DNA of 64,000 nt from Thermincola carboxydiphila. Lineage in GTDB: Bacteria; Bacillota; Thermincolia; Thermincolales; UBA2595. Location of the stretch: contig JAENZX010000001.1 of NCBI GenBank assembly GCA_016841045.1, positions 81,541 to 145,540 of the forward strand. Direction: 5' to 3'. A model generated the notes under the pieces. The model was given only the letters and a program-made list of their open reading frames with translations, did not search any database and was not told where the DNA came from. The translations under genes and the position numbers were made by a program. This document shows, one piece after another, positions 32,061 through 40,938 of the stretch. Within the stretch, counting starts at the first letter, position 1; each line of letters starts with the position of its first letter.

Positions 32061-32089
32061 TTGACTCCTTGTCTAGTTTATAGTAATAT
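32061..32089 (+). promoter_or_regulatory. Promoter of the Mn riboswitch-terC transcript
   Basis: -35 TTGACT (32061-32066), 17-bp spacer, -10 TAATAT (32084-32089), 10 bp before the riboswitch. Confidence 0.75.
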
Positions 32090-32099
32090 TAATTCAGTT

Positions 32100-32197
32100 A
32101 AAGGGGAGTAACCGGCGGTAATATTACGCTATATGGAGTCAACATCCTGGTGTAAAGCACCTGGCTCCATACTTGGTATCAAGTGGTGAGACTTTTA
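32100..32197 (+). ncRNA. Manganese riboswitch (yybP-ykoY family)
   Basis: Starts AAAGGGGAGTAACCGGCGG and later has GGAGTCAACATCCTGG with a GGTGTAAAGCACC hairpin, closing at CAAGTGGTGAGACTTTT. These are the conserved helices and L1/L3 sequences of the yybP-ykoY element, which senses Mn2+. A terminator follows and a TerC-family gene, a well-known target in bacteria, is downstream. The 3' strand overlaps the terminator 5' arm, as required for switching. Confidence 0.92.
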
Positions 32198-32242
32198 ACA
32201 CATATAACATTTTATGTTATATGTGTTAAAAGTCTTTTATTT
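32190..32242 (+). terminator. Riboswitch-controlled terminator before terC
   Basis: GACTTTTAACACATATAAC-ATTTTAT-GTTATATGTGTTAAAAGTC then TTTTATTTTG, a perfect 19-bp stem. Confidence 0.9.
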
Positions 32243-32270
32243 TGCAACATCATTTCAGCGGAGGTGCGGT

Positions 32271-33137
32271 ATGTCATTCAAAAAAGCAGCTTTATGGACC
32301 CTTTTCTGGTTCCTCATTGCCACAAGTTTTGCAATCGGGGTTTTCTACTACCAAGGGTCAGAAAAGGCCCTGGAGTTTTCTGCCGGTTACCTGATTGAAT
32401 TATCACTTAGTATAGATAATTTATTTTTGTTTCTGATGCTTTTTAGTGCCTATCGTATTGAGTGCGAATCACAGCGGCGGATTCTGAATTGGGGAATCAT
32501 AGGCGCTGTAATCATGAGACTTATCTTCATTGTTTTGGGAATTTCTATAGTAGAAAAATTTCATTGGGTTCTTTATGTTTTTGGGGTTATACTAATTATT
32601 ACAGGATATAAAATGGCCTTTGGCAAGGAATCAGAACCCAGCGTGAATGACAACTGGTCTGTCAAGCTATTAAAACGGTTTATTCCGGTTACCTGCGATA
32701 CTTATGGAGACAAGTTCTTTACCCGTATCGGCGGGGTTCTTCATGCAACTCCTCTTTTTATGGTACTGCTTCTAATTGAAAGTACAGACCTGTTATTTGC
32801 TGTTGACTCTATCCCGGCCGTTTTCGCAGTAACTACCGACCCTTTTATCGTCTACAGCTCAAATGTGCTGGCCATTCTTGGCCTAAGGTCCATGTATTTT
32901 TTCCTTGAAAGAGTCCAAAAGGCGTTTGTATATGTCAAGTATGGAGTGGCTCTTCTGCTGTCGGTAACAGGTATAAAGATGCTGCTTACCATGTGGGGAA
33001 TTAAAGTCCCAGTCCCTGCGGCCCTGGGGATAATTGCCTCAATTCTTATAGGAAGTATTATTGCTTCAGTTCTGTTTGGCAAGAAGGAAATTCCGGCTGT
33101 TAGCTGCATAAATAAGGATCAATCATCAAATAAGTAA
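32271..33137 (+). CDS. TerC/Alx-family membrane protein, probable Mn exporter
   Basis: A 288-aa protein with about eight helices. ELSLSIDNLFLFLMLFSAY, IFIVLGISIVEKFHW and STDLLFAVDSIPAVFAVTTD carry the membrane aspartates typical of TerC proteins. Relatives (Alx, MeeF/MeeY) export manganese, and the Mn riboswitch upstream agrees. Start ATG 32271 behind GGAGGTG; a more upstream in-frame start falls inside the terminator. Confidence 0.92.
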   Translation: MSFKKAALWTLFWFLIATSFAIGVFYYQGSEKALEFSAGYLIELSLSIDNLFLFLMLFSAYRIECESQRRILNWGIIGAVIMRLIFIVLGISIVEKFHWVLYVFGVILIITGYKMAFGKESEPSVNDNWSVKLLKRFIPVTCDTYGDKFFTRIGGVLHATPLFMVLLLIESTDLLFAVDSIPAVFAVTTDPFIVYSSNVLAILGLRSMYFFLERVQKAFVYVKYGVALLLSVTGIKMLLTMWGIKVPVPAALGIIASILIGSIIASVLFGKKEIPAVSCINKDQSSNK

Positions 33138-33180
33138 TCCCGGATTTTATTTCATAGAGGGACTTTCGGAGGTACTCAGA

Positions 33181-33816
33181 TTGACAGGTATAACAGGCTT
33201 TTTAGAAAACCCAATAGATTTTTTTCTGGAATACGGAGTCTGGGGATTGATTACTCTATCTTTTTTGGAGTCCTCCTTTTTTCCCATTCCTCCTGATGTC
33301 ATCCTTATCCCATTATCTATAGTAAATCCAGGTATGGCGGTTTGGTATGCACTGTTTACAACACTCGCATCAGTAGTAGGAGGAATTTTAGGATACTTCA
33401 TAGGATGTAAAGCTGGAAGACCGGTTTTGAAAAGGTTTATTTCCCCAGAAAAACTGGGCAAGGTAGATTCTATGTTATATAAATATGGAGGATGGGCAGT
33501 AGCAATCGCCGGATTCACACCCATACCTTACAAAGTTTTTACCATTGCTTCAGGTATTTCAAGGGTTAAAATGTCAACCTTTTTAATAGCCTCATTTGTT
33601 GGCCGGGGAACGAGATTTCTTCTTGAAGGTATTATCATTGTAGCCCTTGGCGAAAAGGCCAGCCAATTCCTGGATAAGTACCTTCAAACTGGAACTATAG
33701 CAACATCTCTGGTTCTGGTGGCCGGTGTACTTGCATTCAAATACAGAAAGCGCCTGAAATTTGCTAAATTAAAGGAGTTGTCTCCGCAATGCAAGAGAAA
33801 TTCAAACATTATCTAA
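33181..33816 (+). CDS. DedA/YqaA-type (VTT domain) membrane protein
   Basis: A 211-aa membrane protein: YGVWGLITLSFLESSFFPIP, GGILGYFIGCKAGRPVL and a C-terminal TPIPYKVFTIASGISRVKMS with FVGRGTRFLLEG. These match DedA-like flippase or membrane-homeostasis proteins. The start is TTG at 33181, behind GGAGG. It follows terC by 43 bp and overlaps the next gene, so all three are probably under the Mn riboswitch. Confidence 0.88.
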   Translation: MTGITGFLENPIDFFLEYGVWGLITLSFLESSFFPIPPDVILIPLSIVNPGMAVWYALFTTLASVVGGILGYFIGCKAGRPVLKRFISPEKLGKVDSMLYKYGGWAVAIAGFTPIPYKVFTIASGISRVKMSTFLIASFVGRGTRFLLEGIIIVALGEKASQFLDKYLQTGTIATSLVLVAGVLAFKYRKRLKFAKLKELSPQCKRNSNII

Positions 33817-34064
33817 TAATCGCTTTCGGTTGGTTCTTTCTAATATTGGGAATTATCGGGCTGTTCCTTCCCTTTCTGCAGGGTATACTTTTTATTCTCA
33901 TTGGTCTGTATTTGCTCTCCTATGAGTACCATTGGGCCCGTTGCATTTTCAAAACACTGAAAAAACGTTACCCGAAAATGTATAAGAAGTTTTATGATAT
34001 TAAAGAAAAAACTTCCGAGAAGTTCGAAAAAATCCTCAGTCTGAAAAGAATTAAAAAGAATTAA
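33789..34064 (+). CDS. Small membrane protein, PGPGW-like
   Basis: A 91-aa protein with two helices (about 8-25 and 28-45: GWFFLILGIIGLFLPFLQGI, LFILIGLYLLSYEY) and a basic tail. The layout resembles PGPGW-type (PF09656) proteins, though the PGPGW box is degenerate (PFLQG). Its start lies 28 bp inside the DedA gene, so it is translationally coupled. Function unknown. Confidence 0.75.
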   Translation: MQEKFKHYLIIAFGWFFLILGIIGLFLPFLQGILFILIGLYLLSYEYHWARCIFKTLKKRYPKMYKKFYDIKEKTSEKFEKILSLKRIKKN

Positions 34065-34078
34065 ATACCCCATAAAAC

Positions 34079-34106
34079 AATAACCCGGATGAAAATCCGG
34101 GTTATT
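34079..34106. terminator. Terminator after the terC-dedA operon
   Basis: AATAACCCGGAT-GAAA-ATCCGGGTTATT, 12-bp perfect stem followed by GTTATCC; A/T-rich on both sides. Confidence 0.8.
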
Positions 34107-34130
34107 GTTATCCTTCGGAAAATAAGCAAC

Positions 34131-34164
34131 AAAAAAATGCTGCTGGGTGCCAACCAGCAGCATT
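34131..34164 (-). terminator. Terminator of the cooS-acsB operon
   Basis: Minus strand: AATGCTGCTGG-TTGGCAC-CCAGCAGCATT followed by TTTTTGTTGC, 55 bp after acsB. Confidence 0.9.
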
Positions 34165-34218
34165 AAGGAGGTTAAATTTTCAAGAGAATGCCCTCCTGAA
34201 AACAATCGGAATCTAATA

Positions 34219-36423
34219 TTACATCATTGGTTCCATAGCCAATGCCGGATGTCCTTTCTCCTCGAGGAAGGGGAGAATTTCTTCACCTGACACACCAACG
34301 GTTTCGTCAGCAATCTTATCTACAAAGTCCTTACCAAGACCATCTTCCTCAGCTCTTTCTTCAAGGATAGAACGGAGGGACTCTTTAAGAGCCTTAGGCA
34401 TCCATACCAGACGACCTAGACCACCGTCAGCCTTGATGAACTTACGGGAGCCAAAGTAAGCTTTACCAATACCCATGAATCCAGGCATCTGGGCTCCACC
34501 ACCGCAAGAACCGGCCAGAGTTGAGAAGTTCATACCACAGGGGGTATCACCGGAGTGTTCACGGTTAACAACCATTACACCGTTTGCTTCGGGAACCATT
34601 GTCATAATAACCTCGAAGCAGCCGCAGGAGGTCATTGGCTGGTCCATCAGAGTATAGAAGTTAACAGTATCAACGGTACGCTGTGAATTCTGATAGATGA
34701 ATTCGTTGAACGCCTTCCACTGACCCTTAACTTCGTCAATGCACTCACCCTTGGGAATTGGAACGTTAGCACCCAGTGGGTTAATCTCATAAGCAGCTTT
34801 AGCATCGAGCCAGCTAACTGCACCACACAGACCAACACGCTCAGGAGCAACTACGCACACATGAGTAGGAGCGAAGGACTGGCACAGTGTACAGGAGTAA
34901 AACTCCTCAACACCCTCGTCAGTAAGCTCACGGAGACGAGCGTCACGGGCATTGTACTTCTCACGGGCATATTCACGACGCTTGATAACTTCCTGCTCGT
35001 CAGTGATGATGTCAATTTGTACCCGGTCAACGATAGCTGGGAACTCTGATTTGAACTTAGCATAAAGTAGTTTACCCAAATGTTCCATCTTAAATCCTTT
35101 ACCAACTGCATCTTTTGTAAAACGCAGCCAGCAGAGGTCACGCTGAGCAACGTGCCACAGACCTTCACCATAGTTTGTGAAGTAGTGAATCCTACGCTCG
35201 AGAACAGGCTCGAAGTCGGTCTGCATCTTACGTCCGTAAATCTTGATATGCATACCGATAGGCAGTCTGCCGCCATCTGGGCCTAAGCTGTCAAGGTCGG
35301 GACCAATCAAAGTAATCTTGCCGTCTTCGATGTCATCGCCAGCCATTTCAACTAATTCGAAACCAGGTGTACGTCCACCACCGAACTCTGCAAACATATC
35401 GCCTTTACGAACAGTCTCACCTTCGAAGGCAGGACCATGGGTGATGGGGATATCGATTTCGATGTTGGTAAGCTTGATACCACGAACCTCGAGAGCAACC
35501 TGAACGATCTTATCATAGTCAGGCTCAGAAATGAACCAGTCAGGAATTTGCTCATCTTCAGCCATCGGCTGGTCAGTGATAACGGGGAAACCAGTCCAGA
35601 TAGCACCTGCACAAGCTGCATCCTTAACGAAGTCATGCTCGCCAAGGTACAGGATGAAGGCAAGTACACGACGACGCTGGTAATCTCTCTGGGCGTCACG
35701 AAGACCAGCCTGAATACCACCGAACATCATACCTGCACGGAGAGCATAGTTGGCAGCGTGAACTACCTGAGTAAAGTTACCAAGTGGGAATGCGATATAG
35801 TCAACACCGATTTTAACGTTTTCTTCGAGGAGCTGCTCAATAATCTCGTCACAGAGGAAGAGCATTAAGCCTTTACCCATCATATCGTCAATCAGTTTCT
35901 TGGCAGCCTTGCTGTCTTTAGCACGGCCTACAACAACAGCCTCACCAGGAATGGTCCAGTCAACCATCTTAATACCATAGGAACGAACAATGGGGTCACC
36001 GAGGAATCCGGTCCAGGGTGATGGATAAAGCGGTTTTGCCGGGTCATAGTCGATATATTTGAGTACTTCAATGATATCTGCAGCATACCATGTGGACTCA
36101 CCGTTTAACCTATACTGCTCAAAAGTGAGGGCCTCAGTAATCTGGTTACGCATTTTGTTAAGAACGGGCACCATTTCACCAAGCATGGTTACCTTCTCAC
36201 CAGTCATACAGCGAATGATGGGTACAAAGTAAGCTGTATCAGGATAAGCAACTTTCTTTTCTTTACCATATTTCTGAATAGCACGAGTTAAAAGGATTTC
36301 AGCATAGCTGACAGCAGTAATAGCGCCTTTATAGGCTCTTCTATACATTTTAATAGGCTCTTTGCCTTCCATTGCTTTTTCTGCATCAGCATATATTAAA
36401 TCAAAATTAAGTTCTTCAGACAC
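34219..36423 (-). CDS. acsB: Acetyl-CoA synthase (CODH/ACS beta subunit)
   Basis: Joins CO, a methyl group from the corrinoid protein and CoA to make acetyl-CoA. At 734 aa it is a normal bacterial length. A-cluster cysteines are present: SCTLCQSFAPTHVC...GLC (about C511, C514, C523, C533) and SCGC (C600, C602), with the same spacing as the Moorella enzyme. The N-terminal CO-channel domain is intact (YRRAYKGAITAVSYAEILLT). It starts 28 bp after cooS, so it forms the bifunctional complex with that CO dehydrogenase. acsC, acsD and acsE are not in the window, so the cluster is split in this genome. Confidence 0.96.
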   Translation of the reverse strand: MSEELNFDLIYADAEKAMEGKEPIKMYRRAYKGAITAVSYAEILLTRAIQKYGKEKKVAYPDTAYFVPIIRCMTGEKVTMLGEMVPVLNKMRNQITEALTFEQYRLNGESTWYAADIIEVLKYIDYDPAKPLYPSPWTGFLGDPIVRSYGIKMVDWTIPGEAVVVGRAKDSKAAKKLIDDMMGKGLMLFLCDEIIEQLLEENVKIGVDYIAFPLGNFTQVVHAANYALRAGMMFGGIQAGLRDAQRDYQRRRVLAFILYLGEHDFVKDAACAGAIWTGFPVITDQPMAEDEQIPDWFISEPDYDKIVQVALEVRGIKLTNIEIDIPITHGPAFEGETVRKGDMFAEFGGGRTPGFELVEMAGDDIEDGKITLIGPDLDSLGPDGGRLPIGMHIKIYGRKMQTDFEPVLERRIHYFTNYGEGLWHVAQRDLCWLRFTKDAVGKGFKMEHLGKLLYAKFKSEFPAIVDRVQIDIITDEQEVIKRREYAREKYNARDARLRELTDEGVEEFYSCTLCQSFAPTHVCVVAPERVGLCGAVSWLDAKAAYEINPLGANVPIPKGECIDEVKGQWKAFNEFIYQNSQRTVDTVNFYTLMDQPMTSCGCFEVIMTMVPEANGVMVVNREHSGDTPCGMNFSTLAGSCGGGAQMPGFMGIGKAYFGSRKFIKADGGLGRLVWMPKALKESLRSILEERAEEDGLGKDFVDKIADETVGVSGEEILPFLEEKGHPALAMEPMM

Positions 36424-36451
36424 TCTTGTTCCTCCTTTCGAATTTCAGAAT

Positions 36452-38464
36452 TTAGTAGTTCTGGCATAATTCTGTTTCAAATTTTTCAGCAGTCTTATTA
36501 TGAACACCCAACTTCCAGGTTCTGTACTCCAATGCGCTGAGCAGTTTCTGAGCAGCTATTTTATGGTCAACCTCAAAGATGAAGTAGCCACCGTAAACAT
36601 CACTTGCGATCTGGGTGCAAATACTGTAGAACAGGTCACTGCCCTCAACAGGCGGCAGAGTTCCAACATGAACGGGCATACCGAGAGTCACACACCAGCA
36701 GCCAATAGAAACAGCTTTACCGGACATGGCCTCTGGAGCAGAAGCTATCCATGGAACTTTCGGGGTGTCTACTCCCAATTCATCTGCCATATCCATCAGC
36801 AGGTCGGAACAGCGGGTATTGTCAACACAGGATCCCATATGGAAAACTGCAGGGAGATTCTCCTTGGCTTTACCGTCAAACTGAGCCAGGAACGCCTTCA
36901 AGCCGTCACCGCACAGTGAATCTCTGTTTGCAGGATCCATTAAACCAAGTTTGGCGTACGCCTGGGCGGCACAACCTGTCGCAATAACAAAAACGTTGTT
37001 TTTCAACAGTTCTTTTACAATACCGATGTGGTTTTCGTCCTGAACACCTTTTAGGTTATTGCAGCCTGCCATCAGTGCAACACCCTGAACCTGACCGGAC
37101 AGAATAGCATCGGTTAGAGCTTTAACCGGCTTGTCAGGATTTACGGCAGAGAAAATCTCATAAATTGCTTCCAGGCTAAAACCTGCAACAACCTTATTCT
37201 TAAGTGCCGGTACATATACTCTGGAAGCATCGCGTTCCTTATATGAATCAATAGCCATACGCACGATTTCCTTAGCATCTTCCATCGCAGTATCTACATT
37301 GAAGGGTACATGCATAGTTCCCGGCAGCTTGACGATTGCCTGGGTGGTGATAATTTTGGTATGGAAACAATTAGCCGCTGTAGTAAGACCCGGCATAATG
37401 CACTGTACGTCAACTACCATGGCATCAACAGCACCGGTAGTAATTGCCAGTTCTTGAGAACTAAAGGAAGTGGCTATGGGAACACCCTGACGCATAAGTA
37501 CCTCATTACCTGTACAGCAGATACCGGAGAACTGAATACCGGCAGCACCGGCTTCCTTAGCCTCGTTTTCCAGTTCACGGCCTGCTGCGACAATCATTTC
37601 ACTAAGCAGCGGGTTATGTCCGTGGAGAATAATGTTTACCTTGGCAGGATCGATAACACCTAGATTAGCTTCTGATACCACCGGTTCGGGAGTACCAAAA
37701 AGAACATCAGAGAAATCAGTAGCTATGTGCATACCGGTGTAATCGGCCATAGCAGCTCTTAAAGCACTGAAGGTAATATTAACAGGGTCGTTATCCTGTC
37801 CAACGTGGGCCTGTGCCAACAGATCCGCCATAGCAGACTGGATGCCATTAGGAGTAATGTCACAATCCTCTAGCTTCTGTTTCCTGCCTTCAGTGATAGT
37901 TGATGTACACCATACACATTCACCCATATCAGTGAGAATTCGAAAATCATTAAGGGCCATTTTGGCAGTCTCTTTTGCTATTTCTAAATCAGATTTTCCT
38001 TCTATTTCAATACCAACTCTCTTAGCAACCTTGTGAAGTTTTTTAACATCAGTGATCTTATAGTCTGCTGCTTTGCCTTCTGCCATCTCCAATACAGTAT
38101 GCGCCATATGACGGCCATGCTCGCAGTGAGCAGCACAACCTGTAAGGAGCATAGTTCCTGTGCTTCTGGCTGCAATTGTCCACGCATCGGCGCCACAGAT
38201 ACCTTTGCTCTTAGGTCCTACATCAGCGGTTACACGGCAGGGTCCCATCATACAGAATCGACAGCAGGTACCCTTGTATCCGAACTGGCACTGAGGCTGT
38301 TGGGCAACAGCACGGTCAAAAGCAGTAATAATTCCCTGCTCCTGAGCCCTATCAATCATTTCAAGGGCTGCGGGATCAATCGTACGTTTTACATTTTTGG
38401 GTTCAAAAACCCTTGGTGCGTCTGATGTTTTGCTGGTATGATCAGGGTCTCTAAATCTTGGCAT
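36452..38464 (-). CDS. cooS: CO dehydrogenase catalytic subunit (CODH/ACS alpha)
   Basis: A 670-aa Ni-Fe-S enzyme (AcsA/CooS-III type) interconverting CO and CO2. The D and B cluster cysteines are in CQFGYKGTCCRFCMMGPCRV. C-cluster marks follow: ILHGHNPLL, ICCTGNEVLMRQG, DVQCIMPGL, AGCNNLKG, TGCAAQAYAKLGLM and HMGSCVDNTR. It is followed directly by acsB, so here it serves carbon fixation or acetate metabolism. ATG behind AAGGAGG. Transcription probably starts near 38978, leaving an unusually long leader. Confidence 0.96.
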   Translation of the reverse strand: MPRFRDPDHTSKTSDAPRVFEPKNVKRTIDPAALEMIDRAQEQGIITAFDRAVAQQPQCQFGYKGTCCRFCMMGPCRVTADVGPKSKGICGADAWTIAARSTGTMLLTGCAAHCEHGRHMAHTVLEMAEGKAADYKITDVKKLHKVAKRVGIEIEGKSDLEIAKETAKMALNDFRILTDMGECVWCTSTITEGRKQKLEDCDITPNGIQSAMADLLAQAHVGQDNDPVNITFSALRAAMADYTGMHIATDFSDVLFGTPEPVVSEANLGVIDPAKVNIILHGHNPLLSEMIVAAGRELENEAKEAGAAGIQFSGICCTGNEVLMRQGVPIATSFSSQELAITTGAVDAMVVDVQCIMPGLTTAANCFHTKIITTQAIVKLPGTMHVPFNVDTAMEDAKEIVRMAIDSYKERDASRVYVPALKNKVVAGFSLEAIYEIFSAVNPDKPVKALTDAILSGQVQGVALMAGCNNLKGVQDENHIGIVKELLKNNVFVIATGCAAQAYAKLGLMDPANRDSLCGDGLKAFLAQFDGKAKENLPAVFHMGSCVDNTRCSDLLMDMADELGVDTPKVPWIASAPEAMSGKAVSIGCWCVTLGMPVHVGTLPPVEGSDLFYSICTQIASDVYGGYFIFEVDHKIAAQKLLSALEYRTWKLGVHNKTAEKFETELCQNY

Positions 38465-38984
38465 TAATTTTCCTCCTTAAGACTTATTATTTTTAAATTT
38501 CTTTTCCGCGAAGTCTAAGCTTGAGGACTTTCAAGTCCCAAAATAAAATAAATGACCTTTCTCAATCCACCTCCTGTTGTAGACTTTTGTTAACCCCTTT
38601 CTCATTCCCAATCTTTAAAGAAACACTACTGCCTTATTTGTGTGATTTCGTCCCTAAAATCGAATTGATTTAATAAAAAAGTCAGTGGTGGGGATTTCTT
38701 ACCTATATCCTGACATTTATCAATTTCTGAATAATATAGCTTCTTTTATGGATAGATTAAAAACATAGGCGTGTACATAAGGCGGTTTCTTATTATCGCG
38801 AATCTCAGTGGTCAAGAATGAAAAGGGTTTACAGAAACTGTTCAGATATTTCTGAAATCTTAAGGCGGCATAAATGAGTATTGGTTAAAAAGTGGGGGTA
38901 ACCTTTAACGGTTAAGCTTTCAAGTGGTCGCTAGTCTTGGCTGCTATTTCTAAGCCAGCACATTTTGGGCATACGCCCTTAAAT

Positions 38985-39013
38985 ATTATACTCCAGTTTT
39001 TGGTTTTGGTCAA
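38985..39013 (-). promoter_or_regulatory. Candidate promoter of the cooS-acsB operon
   Basis: Minus strand: -35 TTGACC (39008-39013), 17-bp spacer, -10 TATAAT (38985-38990). Confidence 0.65.
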
Positions 39014-39058
39014 ATGCCCATAATTTTTTTCATTAAAGATATATGCATTTTATATAAC

Positions 39059-39087
39059 AAAAATCCGGTTTTCGCCCGGATTTTTTT
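39059..39087. terminator. Terminator-like hairpin between cooS leader and ynfA pair
   Basis: AAAAATCCGG-TTTTCGC-CCGGATTTTTTT. No gene is visible just upstream on either strand; it could insulate the two divergent units or end an unannotated small RNA. Confidence 0.6.
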
Positions 39088-39153
39088 CACACTTGCTCTT
39101 TAACTTAACACAAGATAAACTTTAATGTAGCACAAGGAAAGGGAGTGCAATTC

Positions 39154-39498
39154 ATGCTAACAAAGGTAGTAAAATCCAGTTTCCTTTTTTTCCTTGCCGG
39201 TCTTGCCGAAATTGGTGGAGGATACTTAATCTGGATCTGGTTAAGAAACGACGCAGGTTTTGTATGGGGAATCCTTGGCGGCATTATTTTGATTATATAT
39301 GGCGTAATTCCCGCCCTTCAGCAATTCCCCAGTTTCGGACGCATTTATGCCGCTTATGGTGGTATCTTTATTATTATGTCTATTCTCTGGGGTTGGTGGA
39401 TTGACGGAATAAAACCTGATACTTATGATTGGCTTGGTACCTTTGTTGGACTGATTGGAACAGCAATTATTTTATGGTCACCAAGAAAAAAAGTTTAG
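39154..39498 (+). CDS. YnfA/UPF0060 family membrane protein, copy 1
   Basis: About 114 aa and four helices. LFFLAGLAEIGGGYLIWIWL, QFPSFGRIYAAYGGIFI and a final WLGTFVGLIGTAIILW are UPF0060 hallmarks. Members resemble small multidrug resistance proteins; transport of a cation or drug is presumed. Start ATG 39154 behind GGGAG; the GTG at 39145 overlaps that site. The second copy follows after 18 bp. Confidence 0.88.
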   Translation: MLTKVVKSSFLFFLAGLAEIGGGYLIWIWLRNDAGFVWGILGGIILIIYGVIPALQQFPSFGRIYAAYGGIFIIMSILWGWWIDGIKPDTYDWLGTFVGLIGTAIILWSPRKKV

Positions 39499-39516
39499 AC
39501 AGGAAGGTGAATCACA

Positions 39517-39840
39517 ATGTTAAAGTCGGCAATTTTATTCATTTTATCAGGATTAGCAGAAATCGGTGGCGGGTATTTAGTTTGGTTGTGGCTCCGCGAG
39601 AAAAGGAGCATTTTTATTGGTATAGCCGGTGCAATAATTCTTGTTTTATATGGAGTTATTCCTACCTTTCAGTTATATCCCCAATTTGGCAGAGTATATG
39701 CTGCATATGGTGGTATATTCATTGTTTTATCTCTCTTTTGGGGTTGGATAGTAGACAAAAAAAGACCCGACCGCTTTGACTGGATAGGTGGGTTGGTTGC
39801 ACTAGCGGGGGCCGCAATTATTATTTGGATACCAAGATAA
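39517..39840 (+). CDS. YnfA/UPF0060 family membrane protein, copy 2
   Basis: A 107-aa four-helix protein clearly paralogous to the one before it (ILSGLAEIGGGYLVWLWLRE, QFGRVYAAYGGIFIVLSLFW). ATG behind GGAAGGTG. Tandem, non-identical SMR-like genes often encode antiparallel heterodimers, as EbrAB does; that is a possibility here, not shown. Confidence 0.88.
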   Translation: MLKSAILFILSGLAEIGGGYLVWLWLREKRSIFIGIAGAIILVLYGVIPTFQLYPQFGRVYAAYGGIFIVLSLFWGWIVDKKRPDRFDWIGGLVALAGAAIIIWIPR

Positions 39841-39848
39841 ACTTCAGC

Positions 39849-40421
39849 CTACTTTTGACCTAACACTGCATAAAAATGGTCACCTATATCTGTGGTCAGA
39901 ATATTTTTGAAGCCGGCATTTTGCAATAGCTGCTCAACATATTCCTTATCCAAACGATGGCTAACAGGAGGACCAATATGGCTCTCTACTTTTTGCCATT
40001 CTATAACAGCTATTCTGCCGTTATCCAAGAGGATTCTGCTTACTTCACCCAAAGATTTTGCAGTCTCATTCACTTCATGGAGAACATTGCTCATCAGAGC
40101 AAAAGTCACAGTTTCATCTTTAAGATTGAGAGTATCCTCGTCCGTGGATGTTGTCTTAACATTTGAAACGTCTTTCTCAGCTAACGATTTTTCGACTTCC
40201 TCCAGCATTTCAGATGATATATCTATCGCAAATACTTGTCCCTCGGGCCCAACAATTTCGGCTGCGGGAATAGTGAAATAACCAATTCCACAACCGATAT
40301 CAGCCATTATATCCCCTTCAGAAAGTCCTAATTTCATGAGAGTTTCACGAGGTGGGATTATCCTCCTTCTTTCTGCAGTATCAAGCTTATGCTTTTTCTT
40401 TACATCAAATTTATGTGCCAT
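39849..40421 (-). CDS. Class I SAM-dependent methyltransferase
   Basis: A 190-aa cytoplasmic enzyme with motif I MADIGCGIGYFTIPAAEIVG (near residue 38), the acidic motif II VFAIDISSEML and motif IV-like VTFALMSNVLHEV. The family (Methyltransf_11/25, UbiE-like) includes arsenite and small-molecule methylases; no arsenite-type cysteines are seen. Monocistronic, convergent with the ynfA pair by 8 bp. Substrate unknown. Confidence 0.88.
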   Translation of the reverse strand: MAHKFDVKKKHKLDTAERRRIIPPRETLMKLGLSEGDIMADIGCGIGYFTIPAAEIVGPEGQVFAIDISSEMLEEVEKSLAEKDVSNVKTTSTDEDTLNLKDETVTFALMSNVLHEVNETAKSLGEVSRILLDNGRIAVIEWQKVESHIGPPVSHRLDKEYVEQLLQNAGFKNILTTDIGDHFYAVLGQK

Positions 40422-40624
40422 AATCTCCTCCGGTTTAATTTATTCAAATATTGTGGCATTGGAGCTACTGGTATTATAGTAATTATATTCTCATGGTTTA
40501 TGGAAATTATGACCAAATTGTTAAAAAAATATGAATTTTACATTTACCAAGCCCGGTGAAGCGCTGGCTGGATTTCTTTAATCTTCGGTTAGCCAATCTT
40601 AATCCCCTCCGTACTTGTCATTTG

Positions 40625-40909
40625 TTAACCGTTAACAATTCTAATTAAATTTTTTCTTATATCAGAAATTGAACGCTTTGAAAAAACCAGCGGGAGCCTC
40701 AATTTTTTAGCCTTTTCTTTGATTGAGTTCATCATGTCATGGCCGATAAAATCATGAAAAACTACCACCATATCAACTTTTTTCGGTATTTCCTTTTTCC
40801 TCGCTGTCGGTTTCCGGCAATCCCAGTGTATAACCTCCTGGCACCCATGCTTTTCTAACTCTTGTGGTAAGTTGCCCAGCTTATCAGCTCCGACTATCAA
40901 TACAGTCAT
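40625..40909 (-). CDS. DUF2325 domain protein
   Basis: A 94-aa protein: MTVLIVGADKLGNLPQELEK, then HWDCRKPTARKKEIPKKVDM and a C-terminal LPLVFSKRSISDI. This is the DUF2325 pattern (Rossmann-like half domain, often in redox or metal contexts). It ends the minus-strand iron region, 29 bp after the flavodoxin remnant, and may be co-transcribed with it. Function unknown. Confidence 0.85.
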   Translation of the reverse strand: MTVLIVGADKLGNLPQELEKHGCQEVIHWDCRKPTARKKEIPKKVDMVVVFHDFIGHDMMNSIKEKAKKLRLPLVFSKRSISDIRKNLIRIVNG

Positions 40910-40938
40910 TTTTATTACCCGCCTTCACCTTAATACTT

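Larger units (their letters stand above)
38465..39153. other. Long non-coding leader upstream of cooS-acsB
   Basis: About 690 bp without a credible gene. Minus strand promoter at 38985-39013 would give a leader of about 510 nt before cooS. It contains AAGGTTAC/GTAACCTT-like and other short stems but no riboswitch class that I recognise. A hairpin-terminator at 39059-39087 stands upstream of the promoter. Confidence 0.5.

Noticed and set aside
34475-35868. Several open frames opposite or alongside acsB
   Set aside because: They are alternative frames of the strongly conserved acsB sequence and show no independent start signals.
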